Positions 19,331 through 28,401 of a stretch of DNA of 64,000 nucleotides are shown here, one piece after another. Position 1 is the first letter of the stretch; every line of letters starts with the position of its first letter. This DNA is from Niastella vici (GTDB lineage: Bacteria > Bacteroidota > Bacteroidia > Chitinophagales > Chitinophagaceae), in contig NZ_LVYD01000058.1 of the NCBI RefSeq assembly GCF_002077945.1, forward strand, positions 372,001 through 436,000, written 5' to 3'. The position numbers and the translations under genes were made by a program. The notes below the pieces were generated by a model. The model worked only from the letters and a program-made list of their open reading frames with translations, did not search any database and was not told the DNA's origin.

Positions 19331-19933
19331 ATGAAATACTCATCACAATTAACAGAGATCAGCCAGGTTTATAAATTAATTGTACAGGAAATTGAGCAAA
19401 ATCCATCGGAAGCCAACGAAGGAAAATGGATTGAACGGTCCTTCGGTTTGGTAGTGAAAACCTGGCTCAACATAGAGGAGATGATCAGCAATTACCAGTT
19501 TTCGGAACGGGAGGAAGAGCTCTATTTTTATAAAAACCTGAAGCCGGAGTTTATTGGGTTGATTGAATACTTTACGCTGTTGTATAAATCTGTTGTGTTT
19601 CAGCCCGACGATTCTATGAAAAAGGTCGCATACTGGAAACATGAATTGAAGAGCTGCCGGGAATTGGTCGGCATATATAACTCTGGCTGCCAGTATTATG
19701 AGCAACATTTGTCGAACCTGGATATTTATTTTCTGGAACAAACCAATCAGCAACCCTTACTTTTTGGGCTTAATATAAGCCGGGTTAATGTTACTGATAC
19801 TTCTTACAGTTATTTGCGCGGCAGGTTGATTGCGATGAAAAAATATGAAGCGTTCATACTCGGTAAATTGCATGAAAACACAGATTCCCTGGAAAACCAG
19901 CTATTTTTCGATCGCCATTCCTCTGCTAATTGA
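19331..19933 (+). CDS. RteC-domain protein
   Basis: 200 residues from ATG 19331. A further 21 in-frame codons upstream read through the hairpin region and are unlikely to be translated as part of this protein. The section EEELYFYKNLKPEFIGLIEY (~70-90), then FTLLYKSVVFQPDDSMKKVAYW, ELVGIYNSGCQYYEQHL and a final helical segment matches the RteC family. That family is named for the Bacteroides CTnDOT element, where RteC controls excision genes; stand-alone chromosomal copies of unknown role are common in Chitinophagaceae. No integrase, relaxase or other mobilisation gene is visible nearby. It sits where a susC/susD pair would be expected and could have arrived with the event that removed them. 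Its own terminator follows. Confidence 0.75.
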   Translation: MKYSSQLTEISQVYKLIVQEIEQNPSEANEGKWIERSFGLVVKTWLNIEEMISNYQFSEREEELYFYKNLKPEFIGLIEYFTLLYKSVVFQPDDSMKKVAYWKHELKSCRELVGIYNSGCQYYEQHLSNLDIYFLEQTNQQPLLFGLNISRVNVTDTSYSYLRGRLIAMKKYEAFILGKLHENTDSLENQLFFDRHSSAN

Positions 19934-20008
19934 TGATCAACCAAACAGTCATTTGTACATTTTTTTCGATTAGCAACCCCCGAACATGGAAAGCGCCTCT
20001 GATAGAAG

Positions 20009-20040
20009 ACCGTTTGCCGGCTGGCAGACGGTTTTTTTTA
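20009..20040 (+). terminator. Terminator after the RteC-domain gene
   Basis: Stem ACCGTTTGCC / GGCAGACGGT (one G-T pair) with a GGCT loop and eight T residues, 75 bases past the stop. Confidence 0.88.
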
Positions 20041-20134
20041 TTGGTTCAAAACGCCTTCACTGTTTACCGGCATAATACAAAAGATAGTCGTGTACGTGCC
20101 GGTAAATGGCGCTTTAGCCGCAAAAACACTGTCA

Positions 20135-20254
20135 ACAATAACCCGTACCATTCCAACAACCTATTATATAAGACCAATTCCGCAGGTACAACTGGATGCT
20201 TTACAAATGAGCACCGAAGAAAAAGCCGCTTACCAGAATCCCGGCTATCAATAA
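20135..20254 (+). pseudogene. C-terminal remnant of a susD/ragB gene
   Basis: In the frame ending at TAA 20252-20254 the sequence reads YYIRPIPQVQLDALQMSTEE followed by KAAYQNPGYQ. This is the standard C-terminus of SusD/RagB starch-binding lipoproteins (the Y-L-x-PIPQ-x-E/Q-x-x ... NPGY ending). Upstream of about 20135 the same frame no longer resembles SusD, and there is no start. A strong terminator (20277-20318) still follows at the distance expected for a real gene end. Interpretation: a susCD pair once stood here, between the hybrid sensor and the GH28 gene, and all but the last ~40 codons were deleted. The longer open frame 19930-20385 in another register is spurious. Confidence 0.65.
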
Positions 20255-20276
20255 ACCCTTTTGAAAATAAAACAAC

Positions 20277-20318
20277 GGGCCGCGCCGATTTTTTCGGGGC
20301 GGCCTTTTATTTTATGTG
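20277..20318 (+). terminator. Terminator, probably of the lost susD gene
   Basis: GGCCGCGCCGA pairs with TCGGGGCGGCC (one mismatch) around a T-rich loop, followed by TTTTATTTTA. It lies 22 bases after the stop of the susD remnant and upstream of the GH28 gene. Confidence 0.75.
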
Positions 20319-20353
20319 TAAATTGTTGAATGTCAGTTTAGGCTTTTTGAATG

Positions 20354-20383
20354 TGTACGTAATTGAACTATTTCTGAACAAAT
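20354..20383 (+). promoter_or_regulatory. Putative regulator box, copy 1 (upstream of GH28)
   Basis: TGTAC, two bases, AATTGAACTATTTCTG, then AACAAAT, ending 41 bases before the GH28 start. It agrees at 24 of 30 positions with a segment upstream of the pectate lyase gene (28584-28613). A shared element before two pectin genes flanking a hybrid AraC-type regulator is what an operator of that regulator would look like. Confidence 0.5.
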
Positions 20384-20424
20384 AGAAACCTCTACATGAC
20401 AGCTAGTTGATAGTTTACACCTAT

Positions 20425-21720
20425 ATGAAACGGATCATTGTTTTGTTGGTGGTTGGTGCTATTATGATGGCCAATGCGATGGCCAAAAGTCAGGGGGCGC
20501 CACGCTATGAAAAAGATAAGCGTTATAATATTATAGAACGGGGGGCTATTGGCGATGGTAAAACCCTCAATACCCGGGCTATTCAGCAGGCTATTGATGA
20601 GTGTGCGCAAAACGGTGGCGGAACTATCATTATTCCCAAAGGCGTATTTGTAAGCGGCGCCATTTTCCTCAAACGCGGCGTCAATATAGAGTTACAGGAA
20701 GGCGCCGTGCTAAAAGGGTCAGCAAACATCAATGATTATCCAAAGTTGAACACCCGGATTGAAGGGCACTTTGAACCCTGGCGTGTTGCATTGATAAACG
20801 GAGATAGTTGTGACCACTTGCGCATCAGCGGTTCAGGTATGCTGGATGGCAGCGGCGAACCGTTCTGGGCAGCATTCTATGCACGGCGCGATGCTGATAA
20901 AAAGACGACCAACCTGAATGTAGAACGCCCCCGGCTTACCTTTATACAACATTCCAAAGACGTAAAAATAAGCGGCATTACCTTTCTGAATTCAGGTTTC
21001 TGGAACCTGCATTTGTACAATTGCAAAGAGGTGACAGTTGAATATTGTAAATTCCATGCACCATCGGGTCCCAAACCTTATCACCAGGCGCCCAGTTCAG
21101 ATGGTATTGATGTCGACTGCTCGCAGAACATAGCCATTCGTTATTGCTTTTTTTCTGTGGGCGATGATTGCATTGCCCTGAAAGGGTCAAAAGGTCCTTT
21201 TGCCATGCAGGACCCGGATGGTTGGCCGGTAGAAGGAATTGAAATAAGCGATTGCATTTTTGAAGCAGGCGGCGGCATTGTTACATTTGGCAGTGAGGCA
21301 ACCATAGTACGCAACGTGGTCATTCAGCGCTGCACTACGCTTCACCCCACCGTGTTGCGACTGAAGCTTCGCCCCGACACGCCACAGCAATATGAAAACA
21401 TAACCATGAACGATATTACGCTGGTTGATGGCGGCGCTATTTTCAAAGTATCTCCATGGACCCAATACTTCGATCTGAAGGGGCAGGCGCCGCCAAAAGC
21501 GCTGGTGCGTAATATCAAAATTTCAAATGTGCATGGGAAAGGAAGTTCTTTGGGCGAGATCACCGGACATAACCAGGCAACAATAAGTGATATCCTGGTA
21601 GAAAATGTAAACGTTGATCTGAAAACCACTAATTTCCAACTCGGCAAAGTGCAAAACCTGCGCTTCGTGAATGTTACCGTGAACGGTAAAGCCATGACCA
21701 CTCCCGAATTGAAACCCTAA
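20425..21720 (+). CDS. Glycoside hydrolase family 28 (polygalacturonase-like)
   Basis: 431 residues from ATG 20425 (six extra codons are open upstream, but the signal peptide MKRIIVLLVVGAIMMANAMA starts here). It is a right-handed beta-helix of the GH28 type. Catalytic motifs: SSDGIDVD (Asp226, Asp229), GDDCIALKG (Asp247-Asp248), GSEA at 289-292 in place of the classical GHG as in bacterial exo-acting members, and the R-x-K motif R312-L-K314. The N-terminus YNIIERGAIGDGKTLNTRAI is typical of the family. Predicted to release galacturonate from pectin or rhamnogalacturonan side regions in the periplasm. First gene of the pectin set; a six-hairpin glycosidase follows 30 bases later. Exact substrate undetermined. 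Confidence 0.92.
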   Translation: MKRIIVLLVVGAIMMANAMAKSQGAPRYEKDKRYNIIERGAIGDGKTLNTRAIQQAIDECAQNGGGTIIIPKGVFVSGAIFLKRGVNIELQEGAVLKGSANINDYPKLNTRIEGHFEPWRVALINGDSCDHLRISGSGMLDGSGEPFWAAFYARRDADKKTTNLNVERPRLTFIQHSKDVKISGITFLNSGFWNLHLYNCKEVTVEYCKFHAPSGPKPYHQAPSSDGIDVDCSQNIAIRYCFFSVGDDCIALKGSKGPFAMQDPDGWPVEGIEISDCIFEAGGGIVTFGSEATIVRNVVIQRCTTLHPTVLRLKLRPDTPQQYENITMNDITLVDGGAIFKVSPWTQYFDLKGQAPPKALVRNIKISNVHGKGSSLGEITGHNQATISDILVENVNVDLKTTNFQLGKVQNLRFVNVTVNGKAMTTPELKP

Positions 21721-21750
21721 TCCAGTTAATCATAAATAATTAAGACGATC

Positions 21751-23895
21751 ATGCAATTTGTGCGGTGTTTGCTCAATATGATAATAATGCTGTTGGTTGC
21801 AGCAACCAATGGAACGTTTGCTCAATCCCAAATTGACCGTAAAGCATTGGTTGAGCGGCATAAAATAGTGAACACTACAGCCGATACCCTGGCTTCCCTT
21901 ACAGTGGGTAATGGAAAATTCGCTTTTACGGTTGATGTTACAGGCTTGCAAACCTTTCCAACAACGTATAAAAAAGGAATACCCCTCGGCACCCAGTCAG
22001 AATGGGGTTGGAATAGTTTTAAAGATACCGCCGGCTACAAACGAAGTGAAGCGTTAAAAGCCTATCATCTCAATGGCCGTGATGTAACCTACCTGGTACA
22101 GTGGGGTTCCGAAGGCGGCCGTAGTAAACAAGCCGCTGACTGGTTCCGCGCTAATCCGCACCGGCTGCAATTGGGTAACCTTGGTTTTGAGCTGCTGAAA
22201 AAAGATGGAACGCCTGTATCAATTGAAGATGTTCAAAATATTCACCAGGAATTGAACCCATGGACCGGTGAAATCAGAAGCCAGTTCTCAATAGAAGGAA
22301 TTCCTGTTGACGTGCTTACGTATGTCCATGGCAGTGAAGATGCAGTGGCGGCTAAGGTGCAATCGCCCCTGATAAAAGAAGGCAGATTAAAAGTACGGTT
22401 GACATTTCCCTACCCAACAGGGGAGTGGGCCGATCATGGTACCAACTATAGCCATGAAAAACAACATACTTCTTTTATTGAAAGCAGCAATGCAACAGGC
22501 GCCTGGGTACGACACCAGTTACAAACGGCCGGTTACCTGGTTGGGTTTAGCTGGAATGCGAAAGCGGTTATCGCTAAAAAAGCGCCGCATGAATATTTGA
22601 TAACGCCTGAAAAAAGTAACGGGGTGTTTGAATTTACCTGTTTGTTTACAAAGCAAAAGACGGCGGCCATTCCTTCTTTTGATGTAACGCAAACCAGTAG
22701 CCAAAAAGAATTACTCGCTTTCTGGACCAATGGCGGCGCTATTGATTTTTCAGGAAGTACCGATCCCCGGGCGGCGGAACTGGAGCGAAGGATCGTACTG
22801 TCGCAGTACCTGATGAAAGTACAGGAGGCGGGCAATTATCCGCCACAGGAAACCGGCCTTACCTATAACAGCTGGTATGGAAAGGCGCATTTGGAAATGC
22901 CTTACTGGCATTTGACGCATTATCCTTTATGGGGTAGAACCGGATACCTCGAAAAGGTAATGACGTGGTACGCAAAAGTGGCTCCGTTCGCTAAAGCCAT
23001 TGCCCAACGCCAGGGATATGAAGGCGTGCGCTGGCAAAAGGTGGTGGAGAATACCGGGGAGGAAGTGCCTTCTTCCGTTGGCGCCTTCCTCATATGGCAG
23101 CAACCACATTACATTTATTTTGCAGAGCTCATTTACCGCAATAAGAATGACAAAACCACGCTGAACAAATACAAAGACCTGGTATTTGCAACGGCTGATT
23201 TCATGGCTTCGTTTCCTTATTATGACAAAGAAAAAGGACGTTATATTTTGGGCAAAGGCCTGATCCCGGCACAGGAGCGTTATAAAGCCGAAGACACCTA
23301 TAATCCCACTTATGAACTGGTATACTGGCAATGGGGATTGGAAGCGGCACAGCAGTGGCGGCTTCGGTTAGGCATGCCCCGTAATAAGAAATGGGATGAA
23401 GTGCTCGCTAAATTGTCACCATTACCTGTACAGGATAGCGTGTACCTCGCTGCAGAAAGTGCGCCGGATTCATACACCAATCCCAAATACAAAACAGACC
23501 ATCCCAGTGTATTGGGCGCCTATGGTATGATGCCCAAAAGCACCCTGCTCGATACCGCCACCATGCGGCGAACTTTTGACCTGGTGTGGAATACCTGGAC
23601 CTGGCCCGACACCTGGGGTTGGGACTTCCCCATGACTGCCATGACTGCCACCCGGCTGGGGCTGCGGGATAAAGCCATCGATGCATTGTTCATGCCCATT
23701 AAAACCAATACCTATTTAAAGAACGGCCATAATTACCAGGACGACCGGTTAACCCTGTATATGCCGGGAAATGGCGGTCTGTTGATGGCCGTGAGTATGA
23801 TGGTTGCCGGCTATGATGGTTCACCCGAATTGCCGGGTATACCTAACAACGGTAAATGGAAAGTGCGGTGGGAAGGATTGAGAAAAATGCCCTGA
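21751..23895 (+). CDS. Predicted (alpha/alpha)6-barrel glycosidase, GH65-like
   Basis: 714 residues with signal peptide (cleavage after NGTFA). The N-terminal ~270 residues form a beta-sandwich-like part (TLASLTVGNGKFAFTVDVTG). The remainder is helical with repeated aromatic motifs of six-hairpin enzymes: YNSWYGKAHLEMPYWHLTHY, GYEGVRWQKV, YNPTYELVYWQWGLEAAQQW, TWPDTWGWDFPMTAMTATRL. Glu in YNPTYELVYW is a candidate general acid. These features resemble GH65 and neighbouring families (GH63, GH95, GH37), but I cannot assign one firmly. Situated 30 bases after the GH28 gene and just before a hybrid regulator, so an exo-glycosidase acting on pectin-derived oligosaccharides is a fair inference. Substrate unknown. 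Confidence 0.7.
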   Translation: MQFVRCLLNMIIMLLVAATNGTFAQSQIDRKALVERHKIVNTTADTLASLTVGNGKFAFTVDVTGLQTFPTTYKKGIPLGTQSEWGWNSFKDTAGYKRSEALKAYHLNGRDVTYLVQWGSEGGRSKQAADWFRANPHRLQLGNLGFELLKKDGTPVSIEDVQNIHQELNPWTGEIRSQFSIEGIPVDVLTYVHGSEDAVAAKVQSPLIKEGRLKVRLTFPYPTGEWADHGTNYSHEKQHTSFIESSNATGAWVRHQLQTAGYLVGFSWNAKAVIAKKAPHEYLITPEKSNGVFEFTCLFTKQKTAAIPSFDVTQTSSQKELLAFWTNGGAIDFSGSTDPRAAELERRIVLSQYLMKVQEAGNYPPQETGLTYNSWYGKAHLEMPYWHLTHYPLWGRTGYLEKVMTWYAKVAPFAKAIAQRQGYEGVRWQKVVENTGEEVPSSVGAFLIWQQPHYIYFAELIYRNKNDKTTLNKYKDLVFATADFMASFPYYDKEKGRYILGKGLIPAQERYKAEDTYNPTYELVYWQWGLEAAQQWRLRLGMPRNKKWDEVLAKLSPLPVQDSVYLAAESAPDSYTNPKYKTDHPSVLGAYGMMPKSTLLDTATMRRTFDLVWNTWTWPDTWGWDFPMTAMTATRLGLRDKAIDALFMPIKTNTYLKNGHNYQDDRLTLYMPGNGGLLMAVSMMVAGYDGSPELPGIPNNGKWKVRWEGLRKMP

Positions 23896-23978
23896 TTACA
23901 CTCATTTTGGTTAATACATCATTTTTCATTTCTTTTGGTTATATAAGTAGTGTGAGGGGGTGTACAAAATATATTGAA

Positions 23979-26900
23979 ATGAAGTTTGGTGCCATATATA
24001 GTAAGCTTGCGGTGAAACAGGTGTGGGGTGTTTTTTCTTTTTTCTTCTTACTGGCAATTACTGTTCAGGGGCAGCCAAAATACAAGGTAGAACAATATTC
24101 TACCGAACAGGGCCTTTCGCACCGGCGGGTAAATTGTATGCTGAAAGACCGGGAGGGGTTTATGTGGTTTGGCACCTGGGATGGCATTAACCGCTTCGAT
24201 GGTCATGCATTTGTTTCCTTCAAAAGTTCACCCGAAGATAAATACCAGTTGGGTAATAGCCGCATAGCCCGGATCGTGGAAGATCAATCGGGTCATTTAT
24301 GGGTGCAGGCTTATGACTACCAGATCTACCGCTTCGATAAAAGAACAGAACAATTTCTGCCGCTGTCAACGCTGTTGAACTCCGATCATAAAATTGAATT
24401 CAATAACATTCTGCAAGCCGCTGACGGCTGGGTGTGGTTACAAACTAAAAACGATGGTATCTTTTGCGTATCCCAGTCTGATCTATCAAAAGAGCATATC
24501 ATACAATATCAAAAATCCCATTCATCTCAATCATCCCAACCATCCCAGTCCTTTTTTCATACCGACAAAGAAAATCGCATCTGGATAGGCACGCCCGATG
24601 GGCTTTCCTGTTTGCAGCGGTCCTCAGCCGGCATTTATACAAATAGCAAAATGGTACCACCGGCTATGGCCGCCGGCATCAATTGTACGGCTGTTGAAGA
24701 AGATGCAGACCAGGTATATGTTGGACTTGCAGACGGCCGATTGATCATTTTTGAAAAGCGGTCAAAAACATTTGCGGTGCGAAAGATAGCGGCCGGCCGC
24801 ATAAATGCGCTATTGCGGTCAACCCAAAGCGCTGTTTTGTATGCCAGCACTTCCCTGGGTGAAGTGGTAATGGTAAACCTCAACAACCAGCAAATTACTA
24901 CCACTAATTACCGCCCTGCCGAAAACCTTTCTTCTTTGTATGAAGATAAAACAGGTGGATTATGGATAGAACCTGAAAAACTGGGCGCTATTCGTTTTGA
25001 TCCGCAGCACCGTTCCTTTCAATTGTTTTTGCAGAATACAGGTAATATACTCAGTGATGTTAACAACAGATATTTCTGGGTGTTGGAAGATTACAAAGGC
25101 ACTGTGTGGGTGAGCATGAAAAGCAGGGGCTTTGGTTATTTTAATGCAACCAGTAAATCGTTGGAATATGTTTTAACAACGCCCGAGGGTACAAATTACC
25201 AATTGCCCGCCAACATAATCGGGCATTATTATGATAGCGCGGGTATTCTCTGGCTTACCACCAAAGATGCCCGGTTGGTAAAAATTGTTATCCACGACAA
25301 TGATTTTGAACAACAGCATTTAGTTGACCAGGAGTCAGCCACTTCGGGAAATGAAGTGCGGGTAATGTACAATGATCACCAGGGCCGGTTATGGCTGGGA
25401 ATGAAAATGAGCCCGTTGAACGTGTTTCAGAATAATAAACCGGTAAAAGGGTTGTTTGAAAATGAGCCTGCGGAAGGCCTAGTAGGAGTATACTCCATTT
25501 TGCAGGATAGCCGGGGCAATATTTGGTTGGGTACAAAAGGGAACGGGCTTTACCAGGCCACCCCTGTAAATAAGGAACAAACAAGATACCGGCTCCATCA
25601 TTTTCAATCGCATAAAGGTGTTACAGACAGTTTACCGTTTAATCAGCTCTATGCTTTACTGGAAGATAAGCAGGGCCGCATCTGGATCGGTTCGCTTGAT
25701 AATGGGTTGGCATTAATTGAGCAGCACGCAACCGGCACAAGATTTATTCAAACCGGTAATGCCTTTACAAATTATCCCCAGGGTGCATTCCAGAACATTC
25801 GCACCATGAGCCTTGATAAAGATGGAAATATCTGGATAGGCACCACAAACGGTTTGCTGGTGCTCGATGCCAACGAACAGCATAATCCCGTTTATCAATA
25901 CAAAACATACAGCACCATCCCAGGCAACAAAGAAAGCCTCGGCAATAATGACATTTTGTTTATTTACCGGGATACGAAAAACAAGATGTGGCTCTCCACT
26001 TCGGGTGGTGGTTTTTGTGAGGCAAGGGGCGACAAACCGTTCCAGGCATTACGCTTTAGAAATTATACAACCAAAGACGGGTTGCCCAATGACTATATTC
26101 TTTGTTGTGCCGAAGACAGCGAAGGAAATTTATGGTTGGCAACAGAAAACGGGCTTTCAAAATTCAACCCCGGAACACAGATCTTCAGGAACTTCGATTC
26201 CTATGATGCGTTACCGCCTAAGATAGCTTTTTCCGAAGCGTCGGTCACAAAGGAGCAGGCGGGTAAGCATTTATTTTTTGGAACCATTACCGGGTATCTG
26301 TCTTTTGACCCTCAACAGATCAATGCCAGCCGCATAAAGGCAGCTATTGCTTTTACCGGTTTGCAGATCAATAACGAAGATGTGGGGCCAAAAGCGAATG
26401 CACACCTGCTGCAAACAGATATTAATTACAGCTCGCAGTTGAGCTTACAGTATAACCAGAATATAATCAGCATTTATTACGCCATACTCGATCACCGGGG
26501 AAGCGGCGACCGGCAGGGATTTGCTTACCGCCTCATGGGCTTCGACAGTACCTGGCACAACGACTGGCAATTCAGAAAAGCTACCTATACCAATCTGCCA
26601 CCAGGCAAATACGTATTTGAAGTAAAGAGCCTTAGCACCGATCTGTATTCCAATCAGCCTTATAAACGGTTGGCGATTACCATACTGCCGCCACCCTGGA
26701 AAACGGGGTGGGCTTATCTGATCTATGCCCTGCTCATTGGCGTACTTTTGTTTTTTATTCGCCGCTATGCCCTTGCCATGATACGGCTGCGCAACAAAAT
26801 TGCGGTAGAGCAAAAACTGGCAGCGCTGAAGATGCATTTTTTTACCAACGTTTCGCATGAATTACGAACACCGCTAACGTTGATCGTGAATCCGCTGGAG

Positions 26901-28400
26901 CAGGTGGCAAAAAAGGGTGAGCTTACACCCGAAATGTCTTCTTATATAGAAGTGGCCCGCAAAAATGCCAGCCGCCTGGTGCGTTTTATAAATCAGTTAC
27001 TCGATCTGCGAAAAGTGCAAAGTGATAAAGCAACCCTTCGCATCTCGAGGTTGGAGATTGTAACATTCGTTAAAAAGATTGCCGAACATTTTACCGAAGC
27101 GGCGCGAAGCAAACGTATAAACCTTGAAATTGTAGCCGGCGAAAAAGAACTAATTGCCTGGGTTGATGCGGAAAAACTGGATGTAGTAGTATATAACCTG
27201 CTGGCAAACGCCATCAAGTTCACGCCTGAAGGAAGATCAATAAAGATCTTTATCGGCACCATTGCCAACGACCAGCGTTTTTCCATTGCCGTGCACGACC
27301 AGGGACCGGGCGTACCAAAGGGAAAACTGGAGGAAATTTTTGAATTGTTTCAGGAAGGAGCGCATGCAAACGGCCGGGAACTCAAGGGGGCGGGCATTGG
27401 CCTCGCGCTTTCCCGCGAGTTCGTAGCGCTTCATGGCGGAAAGATCTGGGCTGAAAATAATAAAGATGGCGGACTTACAGTAACCGTAAAATTGAGGTCC
27501 GGTTCCGGCCATTACAGGCAAAAAGAAGTGTCGTTTGTTGATCTGCCGCAATCGGTTCCCGTTATCGAAAAACCAATTGAACAGCAGATCCTTTCTCAAA
27601 TTGAAGGCAATGACCTTCCCCGTAACCAGGAAGCGCCACTGGTATTACTGGTTGAAGACAATGATGAACTGCGCGCTTTTATCAAAACACAATTGAGCGA
27701 GTATTATACGGTAGAAACAGCAAAAGATGGAGAAGAAGGGTTGCAAAAAGCCATCAGTTGTACCCCGGATCTGATAGTCAGCGATATCATGATGCCGAAA
27801 ATGGACGGCCTTCAAATGCTCGACAAAGTGAAAAATGATGTGCATACCAGCCATATTCCGGTGGTATTGTTATCGGCCAAATATTCCATCGAAAGCCAGA
27901 TCGAAGGGTTGAAATATGGGGCAGATTATTACATTACCAAACCCTTCAACAATGAGTTTTTGATCGCTTCCATCGACAACCTCCTTCGCCAGCGAAAGAA
28001 ATTGTTTGAAGCACTGGTCGAAAAAAAGAAGACTATAGAACTAAGTCCCGAGCCGGTTGTGCTTACTTCCAAAGACGAAACTTTTCTCAAAGAGGTTATC
28101 AAAGTAGTGGAATCAAAAATGGAGGACCCTGATTTTAATATTGATGCGGTGGCCGAAACCATGGCGTTCAGCCGCACTAATTTTTATAAGAAATTCAAAA
28201 GCCTCACCACCTTAACACCGATGGAGTTTGTACGCGACATGCGGTTGCAGCGGGCAAAACAATACCTCGATGCCGGTGGCCACAATATTTCGGAGGTGGC
28301 TTACCTTACGGGTTTCAGTAATCCCAAATATTTCAGTACCTGTTTTAAGGAGAAATATTATGTGTCTCCTTCAGATTATATCAGGGGTAAAAACGGTTAA
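23979..28400 (+). CDS. Hybrid two-component system protein with propeller sensor and AraC output
   Basis: 1473 residues from ATG 23979; an in-frame extension upstream overlaps the previous gene and lacks signal-peptide character, whereas VFSFFFLLAITVQGQ follows this ATG. Two-component propeller repeats make up the periplasmic part (EQGLSHRRVNCMLKDREGFM, WVWLQTKNDGIF, GNIWLGTKGNGLY, RIWIGSLDNGLA, NIWIGTTNGLLV). Then come a Y_Y_Y domain, a membrane helix near ~920-935, kinase His960 (NVSHELRTPL), ATPase boxes NLLANAIKFT and GAGIGLALSREF, receiver Asp1269 (IVSDIMMPKMDG), and a C-terminal AraC domain (AFSRTNFYKKFKSL, AYLTGFSNPKYFS). It is expected to bind an oligosaccharide, here probably a pectin fragment, and activate surrounding genes. 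Candidate target boxes lie before the GH28 and pectate lyase genes. Confidence 0.95.
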   Translation: MKFGAIYSKLAVKQVWGVFSFFFLLAITVQGQPKYKVEQYSTEQGLSHRRVNCMLKDREGFMWFGTWDGINRFDGHAFVSFKSSPEDKYQLGNSRIARIVEDQSGHLWVQAYDYQIYRFDKRTEQFLPLSTLLNSDHKIEFNNILQAADGWVWLQTKNDGIFCVSQSDLSKEHIIQYQKSHSSQSSQPSQSFFHTDKENRIWIGTPDGLSCLQRSSAGIYTNSKMVPPAMAAGINCTAVEEDADQVYVGLADGRLIIFEKRSKTFAVRKIAAGRINALLRSTQSAVLYASTSLGEVVMVNLNNQQITTTNYRPAENLSSLYEDKTGGLWIEPEKLGAIRFDPQHRSFQLFLQNTGNILSDVNNRYFWVLEDYKGTVWVSMKSRGFGYFNATSKSLEYVLTTPEGTNYQLPANIIGHYYDSAGILWLTTKDARLVKIVIHDNDFEQQHLVDQESATSGNEVRVMYNDHQGRLWLGMKMSPLNVFQNNKPVKGLFENEPAEGLVGVYSILQDSRGNIWLGTKGNGLYQATPVNKEQTRYRLHHFQSHKGVTDSLPFNQLYALLEDKQGRIWIGSLDNGLALIEQHATGTRFIQTGNAFTNYPQGAFQNIRTMSLDKDGNIWIGTTNGLLVLDANEQHNPVYQYKTYSTIPGNKESLGNNDILFIYRDTKNKMWLSTSGGGFCEARGDKPFQALRFRNYTTKDGLPNDYILCCAEDSEGNLWLATENGLSKFNPGTQIFRNFDSYDALPPKIAFSEASVTKEQAGKHLFFGTITGYLSFDPQQINASRIKAAIAFTGLQINNEDVGPKANAHLLQTDINYSSQLSLQYNQNIISIYYAILDHRGSGDRQGFAYRLMGFDSTWHNDWQFRKATYTNLPPGKYVFEVKSLSTDLYSNQPYKRLAITILPPPWKTGWAYLIYALLIGVLLFFIRRYALAMIRLRNKIAVEQKLAALKMHFFTNVSHELRTPLTLIVNPLEQVAKKGELTPEMSSYIEVARKNASRLVRFINQLLDLRKVQSDKATLRISRLEIVTFVKKIAEHFTEAARSKRINLEIVAGEKELIAWVDAEKLDVVVYNLLANAIKFTPEGRSIKIFIGTIANDQRFSIAVHDQGPGVPKGKLEEIFELFQEGAHANGRELKGAGIGLALSREFVALHGGKIWAENNKDGGLTVTVKLRSGSGHYRQKEVSFVDLPQSVPVIEKPIEQQILSQIEGNDLPRNQEAPLVLLVEDNDELRAFIKTQLSEYYTVETAKDGEEGLQKAISCTPDLIVSDIMMPKMDGLQMLDKVKNDVHTSHIPVVLLSAKYSIESQIEGLKYGADYYITKPFNNEFLIASIDNLLRQRKKLFEALVEKKKTIELSPEPVVLTSKDETFLKEVIKVVESKMEDPDFNIDAVAETMAFSRTNFYKKFKSLTTLTPMEFVRDMRLQRAKQYLDAGGHNISEVAYLTGFSNPKYFSTCFKEKYYVSPSDYIRGKNG

Positions 28401-28401
28401 A

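Noticed and set aside
19930..20385. 151-codon open frame after the RteC gene
   Set aside because: It reads through two strong terminator hairpins and lies across the susD remnant in the wrong frame; composition is not protein-like.
16106..20424. Integrated conjugative element around the RteC gene
   Set aside because: No integrase, relaxase, tra genes, attachment-site repeats or flanking tRNA could be found.
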